From assembly GCA_000708835.1 (NCBI GenBank), contig DF237104.1:62001-126000 (forward strand): 64,000 nucleotides of DNA, in the 5' to 3' direction. Of the stretch, positions 24,501 to 37,647 are shown in pieces. Under the pieces are notes generated by a model, which was not told the DNA's origin, did not search any database, and was given only the letters and a program-made list of their open reading frames with translations. A program made the translations under genes and the position numbers. Every line of letters begins with the position of its first letter. The first letter of the stretch is position 1. The DNA comes from Klebsormidium nitens. Lineage: Eukaryota > Streptophyta > Klebsormidiophyceae > Klebsormidiales > Klebsormidiaceae.

Positions 24501-27500
24501 GACCGACGTGGCCGAACAGTCAGCGCCAGATATTGCGCCAACAGCCGCAAACAACGCTCTTTTCATTCAAAGCGCTCGCGCACTATTTTGTTGTACTCGC
24601 TTTGCAGCTTGGTTCCTCCCGTTGCTTCTCAGGCAAGCAAATCTCGCTGTCGATACGCAGACAAATTAGAGTCGTGAATGGGAGAAGGAGCAGAGTCCGG
24701 GGGCTTACTCGATGCCACCATGAGTAAGCTGTCGTCAAGCTCGTTCATGAGACACAATCGCGACACGCCCTTCTCCGTCCCCGTGTGCTTGTCCAGCTGG
24801 TTCACTGTCTGCCCCTCTTCGTAGTTCCATATCCTGATCAAAAGTCAGGGTTATAAATCTGGTCAAATCAACCGAGTTTCAATTGACTGCAAACACCCGG
24901 TCCCCTTTGGCATCCACTTTCTGCTTGACTTTATCTCCGGAGGACCACAAATCTCTCGCAATCCAACAGCAAACTTGGAGGAACGAGTTCAATTGAGATT
25001 CCATTACCCACGACCCGCGTAAACCCATCTTCTCACGCACGACTTGTAAGCGGGGCAAAGAGCACCGTTCCTGATGTTGCCGCCCCGCCCCAGTCAAACC
25101 GAGTGTCTCAGGACGCCAACCGAAAGAGCCCACAACGTCACAGAATGCTGCTCACCTTATCGTCTCCTTTTCGTCCGCTATACATACGATGGGCACGAAT
25201 GGATGTAGCAGGAGCGTCCTCGTCTCCCGCTCCGACTCGGTGTCGCAGCTCGCGATCTGGTCGCTCACTTTGCTCACGCCTGCACCTTGAAGCCCAGCAC
25301 AGTGTCAACACGCCGAACTAAGCGCTTTTGTGAATGGTCACTTCCTCTATGCTCCATTTATTCGTAACTATCCTTATGATTCGTACTTGATATATCCCGG
25401 AAAGGATGCAGAATACGAAGCATCAATCCCGTTGTCGCAATTATTGATTCTCTCTGCTTGTCTGCTCACCCCGGCACCTTGAGCCTTTGTAAAGCGCGTC
25501 AATCGTCAGCAGGGAGCACGATATTGAGAGAACGCTAACTCTCCGCGCGGTCAGATAGTGTGCGTGAGGCTCTTCACAGACAGTGGCAGACTTGTCAACC
25601 ACCTTTTCGTTTCCATTTCGTTTCTTCTCTGCGAAAGATTCAAGCAATTATGACCATTTGACGTCTGCCAGGCAAGTATTCTCGTGGCATCATGAGAACG
25701 CTTTCAAACCTCGGCAAAAGACCGCCTTTCCAGATGCACGGAGCGGTCCCTTACTCAGATGCTGACACGTCGAGATCCCCTCGAGGGCCATCCGCTCCCT
25801 GGCTGCGCGCCGCTGCATCCCCTCCTCTTCCTCCTCGTAAGACGGCTCTAGCAGCGGCCGAGAAAAGTGCCCGCAACTCCAGCTGAAGAGAGTAGACCGT
25901 GGAAGGACCCCCGCGTCCTGCAATCGGCAAGACTTTCCGCTCAATCGTTCGGATATATTTGACGCAAGACTGTAAGATGGTTTGAGAAGCAGCTGGGAGA
26001 AGTGCCCGCAGCTCCAGCTAGAAAGAGTGGACCGGATCCCGCGTCCTGCAATCGGCAGGGCTTTCAACTTGAGGTTTCGGACGCAAAAAGCCCAAACGAA
26101 GTACACGCAAACCCCTGGAGAGAGGCTTCATCCAGTTACCCTGCCAGATTGTGTATCTTTCAATATGCTTGACGCAATCGCTGCAGAAAGCGAGTCTATC
26201 CGGGGAACGTGCTACAGTCTGGCTACGATGCGGCGTCAGCTTCCCGCTGCCAAGTTCAACTCTCGCTGGCTCAAGGTTTTCAACTTAAGAGTCCTTCGAA
26301 GGCGAAATGCAGCTCTTCCGTCTCCGGCACGGCTGTTCAAAAGCGCTGCGGCTTGATACATATATTGCTGGTTTCTCTACAACCTTCGATGTTTGCATGT
26401 TCACCGGCAAAACTTGAAACGTGAGGAGCGCCCTCGACTGGCTCTTCGACAAGAGAATGACGAGAAATTCCCCACCATCAGCAGTATCAAAGCCCACCTT
26501 GATTGCGTGCGTAGATGTTGGAGAAGTCGCCATGGCCGCCAATGCCGTAGACGATGCGGAGGTGGGGAGATGATCCCCGAGTCCCCGTCCCCCCCCCGAA
26601 AAAGAGTTCTGGGCGACCGAGGGGATGAAACCCGACGAGCTGACCCTGCGCATGCCTGCGCTGGGCGGCGTGGGGGGGAGGAAAGAGGGGGTGCGGGTGG
26701 GGGGGGAGGCGGTGGGGTTGTTCCGCCAATTTTGGCTGAGGTTTCCGGCTGCAGCGGAGGCGATAGCGGCTGCAACGAAGGTAGATAGGTGTTATCGCTA
26801 AGAACCATAATGCAAAGAGACGGGACGAAATTACACACACCTGAACATTGTGGAAGACTGCTTCAGCAAACACGGGCACACGCAACAGGAAGCAGGGACA
26901 TGCATGTTTCCTCCAGCAGAGCCTGATGTGATGGGGCAAACTTCTAAACTGCCTGGGACTTGGCCCCTACCCAAGAATAGGAAGTATGCATCTCTTTTCC
27001 TCTGGTATAAAGAGCAGGAAGTACGCTTCACCGGTCAAAATGCATCCAGCGGTTTGCCTCTTAAGATGCGAGTCTGACACTAAGAAAAGGAATTTCGTCA
27101 CCACAGCACAGAAGTCCATCCGGAACCGTAGCGAGCTAGTTTCGTCCAAGCAGAATCCCATCCTCCTTCGTCGGACGTTACAAGGACTGACCTGTTGACG
27201 TCTGAGCCCAAGAAGTGGACCGTATCAAGCCCCCCCCCGGATGCGACGGCAGCTGCATTGTCTGCGTCACGGGGCCATGCCACGTGCCCTCTCCCCGCCT
27301 GTTACTAATCGGGGGGCCGGACGACACCAATTCCACCCCCACCATCCGCAACGTTTGCCGCGCCGAGTTCGCCACCCTCGGCCAGGGATCCCTTGACAGC
27401 ACATACAGCGCGCCCAGCAACTGCCCGTAGATCGCACTATCGTCCTTCGGGTGCGCCCCGTTCGCGGTCGGGGCGTTCCCGTCGGCCCCGTTCGCATCGG

Positions 27501-30500
27501 GCGCATTCAACCCGGGCGCGTTCAGCCCACTCGGGCTCAGCTCCGACTCTTCCAACTCGCCGTTCCCAAATGCCTCGCTGTCTTCCCGCAGGATCCCCGG
27601 TCCCACTTTCTGGGGCGCGGACGACGCGCGGGGCTCGGTGAGGACGGTCGGGGTGAGTATGCTGGACGGGGAGTGAGCGCCCGGTAGATTGATCCCAACC
27701 GACCCGGCGCCCATAAGCGCGGCAGTCGGGCCGAGCCCGGGGGAGAAAGGGATGGTCGGAGAGAAGCCGTAGGACAGGTGGCGCGTTGTAGGGACATGGC
27801 CATTGAAGGGGGGCCGGGGCCCAGCGAGCATGGAGTGGGAGGGGGGCTTCACGAAGGAGGCGGCGGCTTTACGGAACTGCTTGTTGTGGCTGTGGGCCAG
27901 CCGTGCCAAAGCTGGGGGGGGAAAAGAGGGCAAAGAGGTCAGGTTTCTGCGATGCTTACAACAGCAGGACCATCTCTGAACGAGGGAGGGAGAAGTATTA
28001 TCGACAGCATTTGCAAATGCAGGCCTGCTTGAAACACCGAAAGGCGAAAGCCTTCGGGGGCCTTCAAAGGAAAGACCCGTCATCCCTCCACCTAGGGTGA
28101 GTCCAAACATTGCTGACGTAATGGCTGCTGCGACTCTGCATTTAGCCGAGGTAAAGCAATCGGAACGTCAGGGGTTCGCTCCGTAACGGGTTTAAACGCC
28201 ATCCGCTAACCTAAAGACCAGCTTCATCCTTCCAAGAGCAACCTCCTTCCAGATCGCCAGAGCCCTCAAAAGAAGCCGTTTTTACTGGTCGCTGATACTT
28301 TCATCTACGGGCAGCAACACGACAAATGCAAACCACGCCTTCTCACCAAAACCAACTCCGTCCTCACAAAGCCCCATAACATGAGCCGCCAAAACAGAGT
28401 CACATCCGGTCAGCTGAGCTCTTCTCACAGACCCAATCAGAGGGACAAACCAACAGACGACTCCTTCTCACCTTTGACCAGCTTGATACGGACCAGCTAA
28501 CAAAATGCACACTCAACGTCAGCCCAATTTCCTCACAGCTAGCAACGAAATGACCAGCACTTGAGTTCTTCTCTCACCTATGACCAGTTCGGTCCGCACG
28601 AGCGGGCTCCCGTCGGTGTGCAGCGGCAGCAGGCTGCGTCCAACGTCACGCTCGTGCGTCAGCTCCGGGCCCTCATCCGTGTCCTCCTCCGCTATGCTCG
28701 GCGCGATTGACGTGCTCTCGTTCACGACGATCAGCGTGCCGAGGGCGAAGATGGCCGCGGCGCGTACCTGAGAAGCAGTGTTGGGACTAAGTTACAGGTA
28801 AACCAAGAGCAAGAAGCGTTTGAATGTCAGTCAATTTCCATGAGGTGTCATGCAGCCACAAACGGAGTTGAGAAGTTTGAGAAGAGGACTGAGAAAGGCT
28901 CTATTTGCACCTCAAGCAATGTGTTTAAATATTGCCCCTTCGTTGAAACGGTTGTCCAGTGCTGAGTCCGCAAGAGACAATCCCGTGAAGGGCTCATTGT
29001 CAAAACAAAGATGTTACTGCTATCAAAGCTGGAAACGAAACTCCGCGTGTCCCCAGCAGCTGCCTGACCCTCTCAACAAGAAGCAACTACTAGGACCCAA
29101 CATCAAAGGCCCTAACGCACACAGGTAACACACCCCTATTCTACAAACTCACCTCCGGCTGCGGCTCCCCCAATAGCTGCGCCACCGTCTCCGTTCCCCG
29201 CAGCCCCCAGGCGAGCTCCTGCCCCTCTGGGACCCCATCCCACAGCTTCCCGAGACACAAACACAGCCACTGCAGCAGAAGCGGCTCCCCCGGGGGCGCG
29301 TTCTGGATGTGGCTCAGGCAGATGCGAACTAGATCGGCCTGGATGCACGCGTGCTGGCCCTTCGGGTGGCTGTCGGCGATGACCGCGAGCACGAAGGCGG
29401 CCATCGCCCGCTGCTCGGCGTAGACGTCGGGGCTGTCGAGGAACTTGATGAAGTACAGGTGGCCGCCGTCCTTGACCAGGTCCACCTGGCACGACTGCCA
29501 AGTAAAAGCAGCGAGGTGAGTGCCTCGGAACATGGCCACTTGATTTGTTGCACTATACTAGGCGGATTGGCAAGTTTAGGTTCTGAAATCAAAGTCCGTT
29601 CCTTGAGATTTGGGTTGAGCTGTCGTCGGCCTCGCAAAACATACAGCTGGCAGCCGCCTTCCACCAGGTCCACCTTAGCGCCACTGGCAGAGCGGGATCA
29701 AGGAGAATCAGTAATCTTGGGACCGGAGCCCGGGGTGCTGTTGGAAGGGCTAACGTGGCGGGGTTTATGGGCTAGGTTGCTTTCGACCTATCATTGATCA
29801 AAATTCCGGGTCAAAACCCAAAACCTCGCCACGTCAGCCTTCCGACAGCGTCCCCGGCTCTGGTCGCCGAATACCCCGATTCTCCTTGACCCCGCTCTGG
29901 CAGGGGACAAAACAGGAGAGTCAGTGTAATCTTGAATTCTTCAGAGGTCGCCTCGGCAGGAATAGAAAGATGGTCCTAAAATTGCAGTAATCAGAACCAA
30001 TTAGTTCCGACTCGCTTCCAACAGGTCGGCTCCGCAGAGCTACAGGAGCACGGAAAAGCAGAGGGCAAGGTTTACTTGATTCAAGAATGACTTGTTGGCC
30101 TGACAGGTTTGGAGCAAGAAGAAAAATAGAGGAAAACGAATCATCTGGAGAAAGTATATAAGTCAGAAATCACTCGCGGCAATGTGTTCTAATCAGAAGG
30201 CCGTTGTTCTGGCATCTATTACAAGACACCGGAAAAGTAACAGACCCGCAGCAGCGTCGTCCAATCAGCTCACCTTGTCGAGCGCCAAGATCTTGGTCCA
30301 TATGAAGACCAAGATTTGGCGCAGCTCTGCGGCGGTCGTTTGCAGGAGCTTGAGGACGTATGGGAAGATGCCAACCGACAGCGCCAGGTCCACCGCCCAT
30401 GCGCCCATGTCAAGAAAGCGGCCCAGCAGAACCAGAGCGCGCAGCCGGTGCGACTGGCTGAGCAACACCTGGAGAAAGGGGGGGCGGAGGGAACTCAAGA

Positions 30501-33500
30501 GGACGACGAATCTTCCATCGAAGACGTGTATGTATATCAAGGATTAGGGTCCAAGAACTTGCGGCCGAGCAGAAGCAGCCCCCGCAGCCGGTGCAATTGG
30601 CTGAGCAACACCTGAAGAAGAGTCCAATGCTTTAGGATACGCAGTCTCTTTCAAAGAAAGCGATTCTCTGGTGCAGGTGCAACTGGCTGAGCGACACCTG
30701 AAGACGAGCCCAAGGGTTCAAGATACGCATTCGCAGAAGCAAAGAGTATCTCTCCAATGACCCCTTAAGGTTGTCAGAGTTGGCAGAGACCGCCCAGCAA
30801 GACCAGCGCGCACAGCCGTCGCGACTGGCGGAGCAAAACCTGGAGAGAAGTTGGATAAGTGAAGCAGCAGATATGTTTTGCATCGACAACCTTTACTCTG
30901 TCAATTGCTCGTGCAATTGTATTCGTCGATGCTGTGATTCTCAATCAAACGAACCGTCTGAGTACACTGATCCAACAGGTGACGACAAGACACGGCCAAT
31001 GGTTCACCTGCTGCCGACACAGATAAGAAAAGAACAGAACCCTGGTTCTGACTGTCGCTAGCTTGGCCAGCTTTCGGCCAACAAAACAAAAAACGGTGCT
31101 AAAGAACACAAAAGGCCGCAGCTCACAAAGGCCCACCTGGAGTACAATGGGCAGCTGTTCTGGTGGCTTCTTCTTTTCCGACCCATGTTCTAGCCAAACC
31201 TCGAACGCCGTCAGCTGCTCCGTGAAGAATGGACTCGGCTGCAGAGACGGATGGCTGGCTGGTTAGTGAAACCCAAATTGCTGCACGTTGATTGCAGCAA
31301 TCTTTATGACTGAAAAACGGTCTCGTCTGCAGAGAGATTGTTGTGGACGGGTCTGCGAAACCGAAGGCGTGCTTTACATGGAAGCTCCAACAAAGGACGG
31401 GCTCGCTTGCAGATGGTGAGTGGCAAACCAAGCCTGGACGTTGATGCTATCAGAAGCGATGCCCTCAAAAGGTGCCCTCCACTCAGCACATGAGGGCTCT
31501 GCTGCATGATTCCCACACATCGCGAAGCAAGTCCCCTCCAGATGGCACCAAATTCTCACTGCTTTCACACCCGGTTCGGTTCTCTTCAGTGTGCGAGATG
31601 ACTTGTATGGAGACTCAGCTACTTCAGTACTATCGCGATATCGGAATAAAGCACGCTGATTCTGGATGCACAAGAGCTTCTGCCCAGGAGTTTCAGTAGA
31701 GCTCGTCTTACCTGAAATTCGGCGTTGGGGTCAGCCAGAAGCTGGGGGAGCTGGGAGAGGCAGATCTCGGCGGCCATGTCCCATGCTTGCCTGCAAGAAG
31801 ACAAGCGACGTGCTTTGCGTCGAAGCTCCTGCTAGACGCAGGTCCTTTTCTGCCCCGTAAATCCAAACCTGTCCTTGTCTCCAACGGACATATCTCTTCA
31901 CTTACGGAGACAACTTAACAGTGTCTTGGGATGAACCTTGCTGTACTACTCAAAGCTATCTAGACTGGGTTTGCAAGGTTTCTTTTCCAGATTTAACTGC
32001 TCTGAACTCCCAAAGGCCTGTCACTGTAACCCATTCTTCTGATCGCGTTCTCAAAAGGGGACGCCACAGAAATCTGACGTATGGAGTAATCCACCCTGCT
32101 CAAAGCAGCTCAAAGATGAGGGCCTCCACTTATTTGGACAAGAGCCGAAGGGCTGACCACATGGGGTGCTGGTGCGTGGGTGGCAGCCGGGGGTGCGAGA
32201 CGGGGGTGCAGTTTGACGCACGCATCACGCGCTCCGCAAGCAGAAAGTTGCGGAAAAGACTGGCCACCAGCAGGTCCTGTCGGAACAACCGCTGGAACAG
32301 CTCTGCAGGAACAGGTTGGACGAGTGTAAACTTGAATGTGAACCGCTTGGGATACTGAAGGGTGTGACGGCTGCGGGGAATGCCAAAATTTGACTTGGGA
32401 AGGGTTGAATGCCACGGGCCGCAAAGAAATTTTAAATGAAAAGGAGAAATCGCCTGTGCTCCTGCTCGACTGTGCAGCGGGCTTGAATCCGCGTGTCCAT
32501 CGCAAAGCAAAAGGATGCTGCAACACTCTCAAGAACTCCGGATAGCGATTCCAGTGGATACGATGCAGCCCTGCGGCGTTGAAATCAAAGAAAGCGTTCG
32601 CACCCCGCGGCAGCACGTTCCAGGCGATGGTGTCAGTGATTGCAGTGAAGATCCAGTTGAGCTCGCCGAGCGGCGTCTTGCGGTCGTTCTGGCGTCCAGG
32701 GATCTTGTCGATCATGTCACGGTCCAGAACGTCTTTGAGCAGCGAGCGCGGGCAGAACCTGCGGATTAAAGAGAATCTTAACGTTAACAACTTCCCCGAG
32801 TGCAGGCGTTTGATGCGTTCAGATCGCCCCCGTCTTGAAACTTATGTGAAGAGCGAGCATTTCTGAGTAGAAACAGGAGAAGGAGCGAGCTTCAACAAGA
32901 CCAATCATCAGAGAATGACACCCTGGAGAAAACAAGCGGGGCATCTGTTAGCTCTGCCTATCACATGCGCGTAACGGTATCGGTGCCAGATTTTCTTAGA
33001 GGCGAGAGCCAGTCCAACCAAACGGGAAGAGAGCGACGCATTCTTCCGAACATGTGGTGCACGAAGTCACTCGAGGGGGTTCGGCAGCCATACCAGGTGA
33101 GAGCGATCTTGATGGGCGTGGTGAGGCAGGCGGTGAAGACGTCCGCGGGCAGATCCGCGTTTTGAGGCAGGATCTCCTCGGCGCCGCATGCGGCCAAGAT
33201 GATCGTCTCCTTCATCGCCGATATGGCAGACCCGCCGTGGCCCCATTCGGGCCGCTGCATGACAGAATCGCTTCTCTCCTTGGCCATCTGACGTTTTGTG
33301 GCTTTTCTGCGAATATGCAACCACTCGTAGCATACCTCCGAACCGGCATGGGAAACACGAATGGAATCGAACGCGGTGCTATGCTTGACAGGATACGAGA
33401 CCGAAGGGTTGACGGAACTTCGCAAAGGCTGACCGTCATGTACCCACAGGCCTTAAAGAGACAGAGACCGCTGATTCAATATCCTATGAGCACCAATATC

Positions 33501-36450
33501 ACAACAGCAGCAGGAGTTCGCGGGACAAATTTTGGATAAGCAGGGAACCTCCTCACCTCACAGAACGCGTTCACGATCATTCCGGCAGCGCTGCAGTCGA
33601 AGACGTAGATCGAAGGGGTCTGCAGCCACGTCTCGAGCTCGTACACGGACAAGGGGATGTACTGCGTGTACGTCTGCAGCAGTACAACGAAAGTGAGCGG
33701 CAGATATACACACGATGATGTCACTATTCTGTCAGCATGTAGAGGACTCTGCTCTCATGGCTCTATCAACGCCGGACCCCATGGCAAGGCTGCAGAGAAC
33801 TTGGAACGAGTGTACATTCACCTCTGACAAGCCAGATCTAGAATGATCTCTTAGTGATACATGCAAAGGCGGCGCAAAGACGTTCATCAGTTTAAACGCA
33901 CGAAGAAGTCAGAGGTCACACTAGAGACACACTTGGGGCGCCAAAGGGAATATCATCCCGTGCTTATGTGTGTCCTACTGCCCTACGGCGGACTTCGACA
34001 GGGAATTTCCGACCAAGTGGATGGGCTGGAACAAAAGCATTGTACAACAACGCTTGCTGCCAAGTCTGACGGGCAAAACATTTCCAGCCTGAGCAGAGAA
34101 AAAGTGGATGCAGCTATAGGACCTTGTTGAACAGCCAGATCTCGCCATTCGCCGTCGGCTTCGGGACCCCATGTCCGTTGTAGTGAAAGAGGACCCGCTC
34201 CGTCTTGGCGTTCTTGCGGCACGATGTGGCCAGCTTCTTGACCTCGTCCACCGTTGGATCCAGATTCACTTTGTACCTCGCCTGCAAGATTAAAGTAGAC
34301 TGTTTGTGAGGAGTTGATTCAAATATAGGCTCTGGATAAATCTTTCTTCTGATTTGTTAGGAACAACAGAGTGCAGTTTGCAGGAAATAGACGAAGGACC
34401 CAGCAACGCTACTGTCTAGTGTTCACAAAGTAGATCTACAGGGAGGACTGGCGCCTTCAGGTCCACTCTGCTTCTGTCTTCACTGCCAAACGACCCCAAA
34501 CGAGCACAAGTCCACATCTAATTGATTCATACAGCAGCAATATGGTATGATGAAGACAACTCATCATACAGTTGTTAGCAGGAAAGCGCAGGCACTACAG
34601 CAGGCAGGGCAGGTCAAAAGAAATCAAGATGCTTCAACAGTGCCACCTTCAACGCTTACCAAGATATGGTCCTATCTCTGTGTGCGCTCGCAGCTTGAGA
34701 ATCGATTTCATGTGTTGCAAACAATTGTTCAAATGCAAGATTGATCAGTGCCAGGTTTGACAACCGGTAAGAAAATGCATCACTGCACTGCCAGGATTGA
34801 GTGCAGGGCTTACCCGTGGTTGCCAGCGTTCGTACTGTGCTTGGAGATTTTTACCGATCTGGTCCAATGCTTTCTGCGCCTGCATTGACATTGGGTCTGC
34901 AAGGAAAGACTGAAGGTATGAGTTGCACAACTTCTCGTAGAGCAAAGGCAGCGATTGGAGCAGTAACTACACTCCACTCGAAGAGTTGGGAGCCCTCTGC
35001 CACCCGATTCACACTCATTAATCCGGAGAAAGCAGTTTTGACATTTGACATCTTTGATCAGCACTCAAGGTTCACCTAATGAGTGGGAGCACGGTACAAC
35101 ATGCAGATGGAAGGCTTGCTGCAGAACCAGCATGAAGTTGCGTCGGTGCCCCGCTTCCCACCTACCGGCTCCATCTTTGAAATTTCCAGTAGCCTTTGCA
35201 GACATCGGGTTTCCACCTCAACAGTCGATTTTTCAAGCTCATTCCTTCATTGCTCAGCTACTTTTGTCAAGCATTAGAACTACAAATTCTAGAGAAGCTC
35301 AATTCAATGAGGCAAGGAACCAGTTGCTAAGCTGAAGCTGTTCTACAACTGGAGGAGAGAGACTGAGAACTGACCTAGCCAGCACTCCACTCGGGCGCAG
35401 GGTGAGATCTTGATGACGTCAGGTGGATCGACCCCGATGTTGAGGCACAACACCAGGGCCACACTGCTGGTTTTCATCTGGTGAAGAAGACAGGAAGGGG
35501 GTTTGACAATGCAAAAACCTTCAGCACCAAAGTGGTGGTTTTCAAGATTCAGCATTACTTTCACTTCTCGGCAACTTGGAGACCCAGAACTCAACTTACA
35601 GGTCCGCTTGATACACGCATCAGTGAATCCCTTTTCGGCGTTCGCAGAGGTGTACTGTCCAGGATACATTCTTTGACCTGGATTTGAAAGACAAAGTCTT
35701 CAGAGAAATTCCCCTTTCAGGCAACGTCCCCTTAAAGTTGCACAGCGTTTCATACCACTAAAAAAGAAGCATATCGCTGTGCGGTGGCAGTGTTGTTGCG
35801 TGTACCGGCGCACCTACGACCTCCCCTCAAAAGAATCCGCTAGAAACATTCCTCGACGCTGCTCAGCATGGGGCACTTTTTAAGAAGGTGGTCATCAACA
35901 GAGTTTACTTGACGTCACAGCAGCCTCCAGAATCCGTACATCAGCACCACTCAGCATTGTGCTCTCTGCACAACAACGTTGGTAGATTGCTGATGAAACC
36001 TGCAGAGGCCCATGCTCTAGCATGCCATCATTTGATCTTGCACTGCTCTTTGACTTCGAGTTGTGTGAGAAAAGCAGCAACCTAGAAAGATGGATAAAAC
36101 AGCTGAGTACAGAACCGACAACCTTGCAAAAGGGACACTTTTGCAGAGAAAACCCAACACGAGCAGCTTACCCGATCCTTCATCCTCCACTTTGAGACTA
36201 CCCCCACGTCCCCCTGCATGCTTGATTGGAACGCCTCCACTCCAATGTTGTGCCGCAGATCGCAGAGATAGACGCTCTGAGGGAGGTAGGGGATGACATT
36301 GTCGGGTCCCATGCTCCCGTCGTCAGACTGGATGCTCCTTCGCAACATGTCCTCTGTTTGCGGAGACATGACCACCGGGGAAACGGGTGGGGACGGGATG
36401 GCAAGCTCGGACGGGTACGCCTGTCCGGGGGCCGTCCGAGCATCCCCCAT
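21581..36450 (-). CDS. RAPTOR1: RAPTOR, regulatory-associated protein of TOR
   Basis: Twenty-three exons join in phase to 4242 bp (1413 residues; plant RAPTORs are about 1340): 36450..36172, 35477..35375, 34896..34814, 34281..34123, 33673..33557, 33254..33094, 32758..32604, 32302..32158, 31790..31712, 31238..31137, 30468..30274, 29494..29153, 28767..28578, 27911..27192, 26748..26498, 25917..25755, 25279..25156, 24833..24709, 24356..24211, 23554..23453, 22824..22739, 22364..22289 and 21919..21581. The N-terminal caspase-like RNC domain has [31 protein letters not shown] (His192) and YVFDCSAAG (Cys235). A HEAT-repeat middle follows ([20 protein letters not shown]). Exon 14 adds a low-complexity Ser/Pro-rich linker, then a seven-bladed WD40 C-terminus ends with [26 protein letters not shown] recruits substrates to TOR kinase in TORC1. 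The start is the first ATG of the conserved exon. The exon 4 donor is weak (GTCCTA). Confidence 0.95.
24060..24130 (-). repeat. Decoy copy of a RAPTOR WD40 exon donor end
   Basis: The end of exon 24356..24211 (plus strand: ccgctgagctgctgccagtc followed by gacggcgccgcc) is repeated at about 24069..24110 as cactgagctgctgccagtgg followed by caacggcgccgcc. It lies downstream of the exon in gene sense, inside the intron. Confidence 0.75.
25455..25520 (-). repeat. Decoy copy of the RAPTOR exon 17 acceptor side
   Basis: The plus-strand run gctcacgcctgcacc followed by ttgaagcc, at the real acceptor near 25280, recurs as gctcaccccggcacc followed by ttgagcc at about 25465. It is the intron-exon junction copied upstream in gene sense. 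Confidence 0.6.
25985..26060 (-). repeat. Decoy copy of the RAPTOR exon 16 start
   Basis: The real exon starts at 25917 (GACGCGGG after a ttgcag acceptor) and encodes [17 protein letters not shown]. About 128 bp upstream in gene sense lies a copy with the same acceptor (cgattgcag to gacgcggg) that could encode [18 protein letters not shown] 7-base length difference near its start puts the copy out of frame with the canonical splice. Confidence 0.85.
28330..28520 (-). repeat. Decoy copies of the RAPTOR exon 13 donor end
   Basis: The real donor end reads ttctctcacctatgaccagt on the plus strand at 28569. Copies appear at about 28463 (ccttctcacctttgaccagc, then ttgatacggacc) and, more decayed, at about 28340 (cttctcaccaaaaccaact). 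Confidence 0.65.
29640..29700 (-). repeat. Decoy copy of the RAPTOR exon 12 acceptor junction
   Basis: Plus-strand accaggtccaccttagcg with flanking ctggcag at 29665..29695 copies the start of exon 29494..29153 (accaggtccacctggcacg). It lies upstream in gene sense. A weaker trace (tccttgaccccgctctggca) lies near 29883. Confidence 0.65.
30560..30840 (-). repeat. Three decoy copies of the RAPTOR exon 11 acceptor junction
   Basis: The start of exon 30468..30274 reads ggctgagcaacacctggaga on the plus strand across the acceptor. Copies lie at about 30599 (ggctgagcaacacctgaaga), 30685 (ggctgagcgacacctgaaga) and 30826 (ggcggagcaaaacctggaga). All keep the ct that reads as an AG acceptor on the minus strand. 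Confidence 0.85.
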
Positions 36451-37647
36451 GATCCCGTCTTGTCGCAGATGACGTTTTTGCTGGTGATCTACACTCAAAC
36501 TTGGTTCTACTTCAATCTGATGATCTACGCCCTAACTTGGTTCCACTTCGATTTAACGCTGATAGATCCTCAATTTACCGAGCAGTAGAGAATCCACCAT
36601 AGCGGCGGGAAAAAAATCTCAAGAAAACAGAGTGCAATGCTACGGGACCTTGCCTACACCAGTAGGTTTTGCATTCAGGAACTTCCCGGTGACTCTGAGA
36701 CCCCACGACGCAATCTGCCTGGAGTCTCTAAGCAAAGCGGTCCGGCCAGCCAAAATGCGTATTGTTCCAGGTGCTAACTTTTCGAAAGGGTATATGACGA
36801 ACACTACTTGTTGCATCAAAGTGGACAACAACAGAGAATGTAGCGGGAGCTCCTACAGCAAAGATATCCAATGACCATGCTGCCAGGAGGTTTATGCAGG
36901 CTCAAGCGACAGTCACCAGCTGGGGGAAGCTCGTCCAATGCCATGGTGAATGCCGAAACTCCCGCTATTTCCGCAGAACAGCTCGTATTGATTGGACACC
37001 CGCAGGTAGCACTTTGCTGATGCCAGGGGCTGAAATTTGATGCTGATGACCTCCTGATGTAGCAGCATCCCCCCTGTAGATGCGCTGGGCAGTGGGATTG
37101 GATTTGAAGGGAAGAGAGCTCGTCTTCTTTGCAATTTACAGCCTCATGACAATGTTCCAGGAAGGCGGCAAACAAAGACCGATTCTCTTGACATTTTTGC
37201 TTGTAGTCACGTTTAAGAATGAGCACACTGGTCAGACTTCCGAAGTCCGCATGCCAGTACACTGCCAATGTGGTGACAGTGGTCAGGGATTTTGCAGCTT
37301 CTCCCTGCAAACAGACTGAGAGAGTCTGCATGAGACTCTGAGAACTCCAACTTCAAGACGGCGGTGTAGAGGGCTGGGCGCATTGGGGCGCATTCGGCTG
37401 CAGCGCCTCAGCTTGCCCTTCTGAGATGGGGCAGTCGCACGAAGGATGCTTTGTATGTTGACGATGGGCTAAAGAGAAGCACGCGGCATGCGGCGGAGAC
37501 CATGCGCTAAGACGTTTGTGAAGCTCTCCACGAGCTGTGGTGGTACGGCTGAATACCAAACGAACAGTCTCTCTGTATCCGGCAAGCTGCTTGAACTTTA
37601 CCTTAGGAATCACAAAGTTTGGAGGGGGGGGCTTCATCGTCAAAAAC
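36451..37647. promoter_or_regulatory. Divergent promoter region between RAPTOR and TFIIA gamma
   Basis: RAPTOR (minus) and TFIIA gamma (plus) start 1.2 kb apart in opposite directions. Both promoters and 5' leaders must lie here, unless upstream noncoding exons exist. I see no clear TATA element at a fixed distance from either start. Confidence 0.45.

Noticed and set aside
25690-26106. A continuous minus-strand frame covering both WSCGHFS copies as one exon
   Set aside because: Other RAPTOR proteins have the motif once. The upstream copy has its own acceptor but is shifted by 7 bases, so it is best read as an intronic duplicate.
26570-26720. G-rich run on the plus strand (G-quadruplex-like)
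   Set aside because: It is the complement of a Pro-rich coding stretch of RAPTOR exon 15 ([14 protein letters not shown]), so composition is explained by the protein.
27178-28110. A 310-codon minus-strand open frame
   Set aside because: Only 27911..27192 is RAPTOR exon 14. The rest runs into introns on both sides, past good splice sites, so it is not a separate gene.
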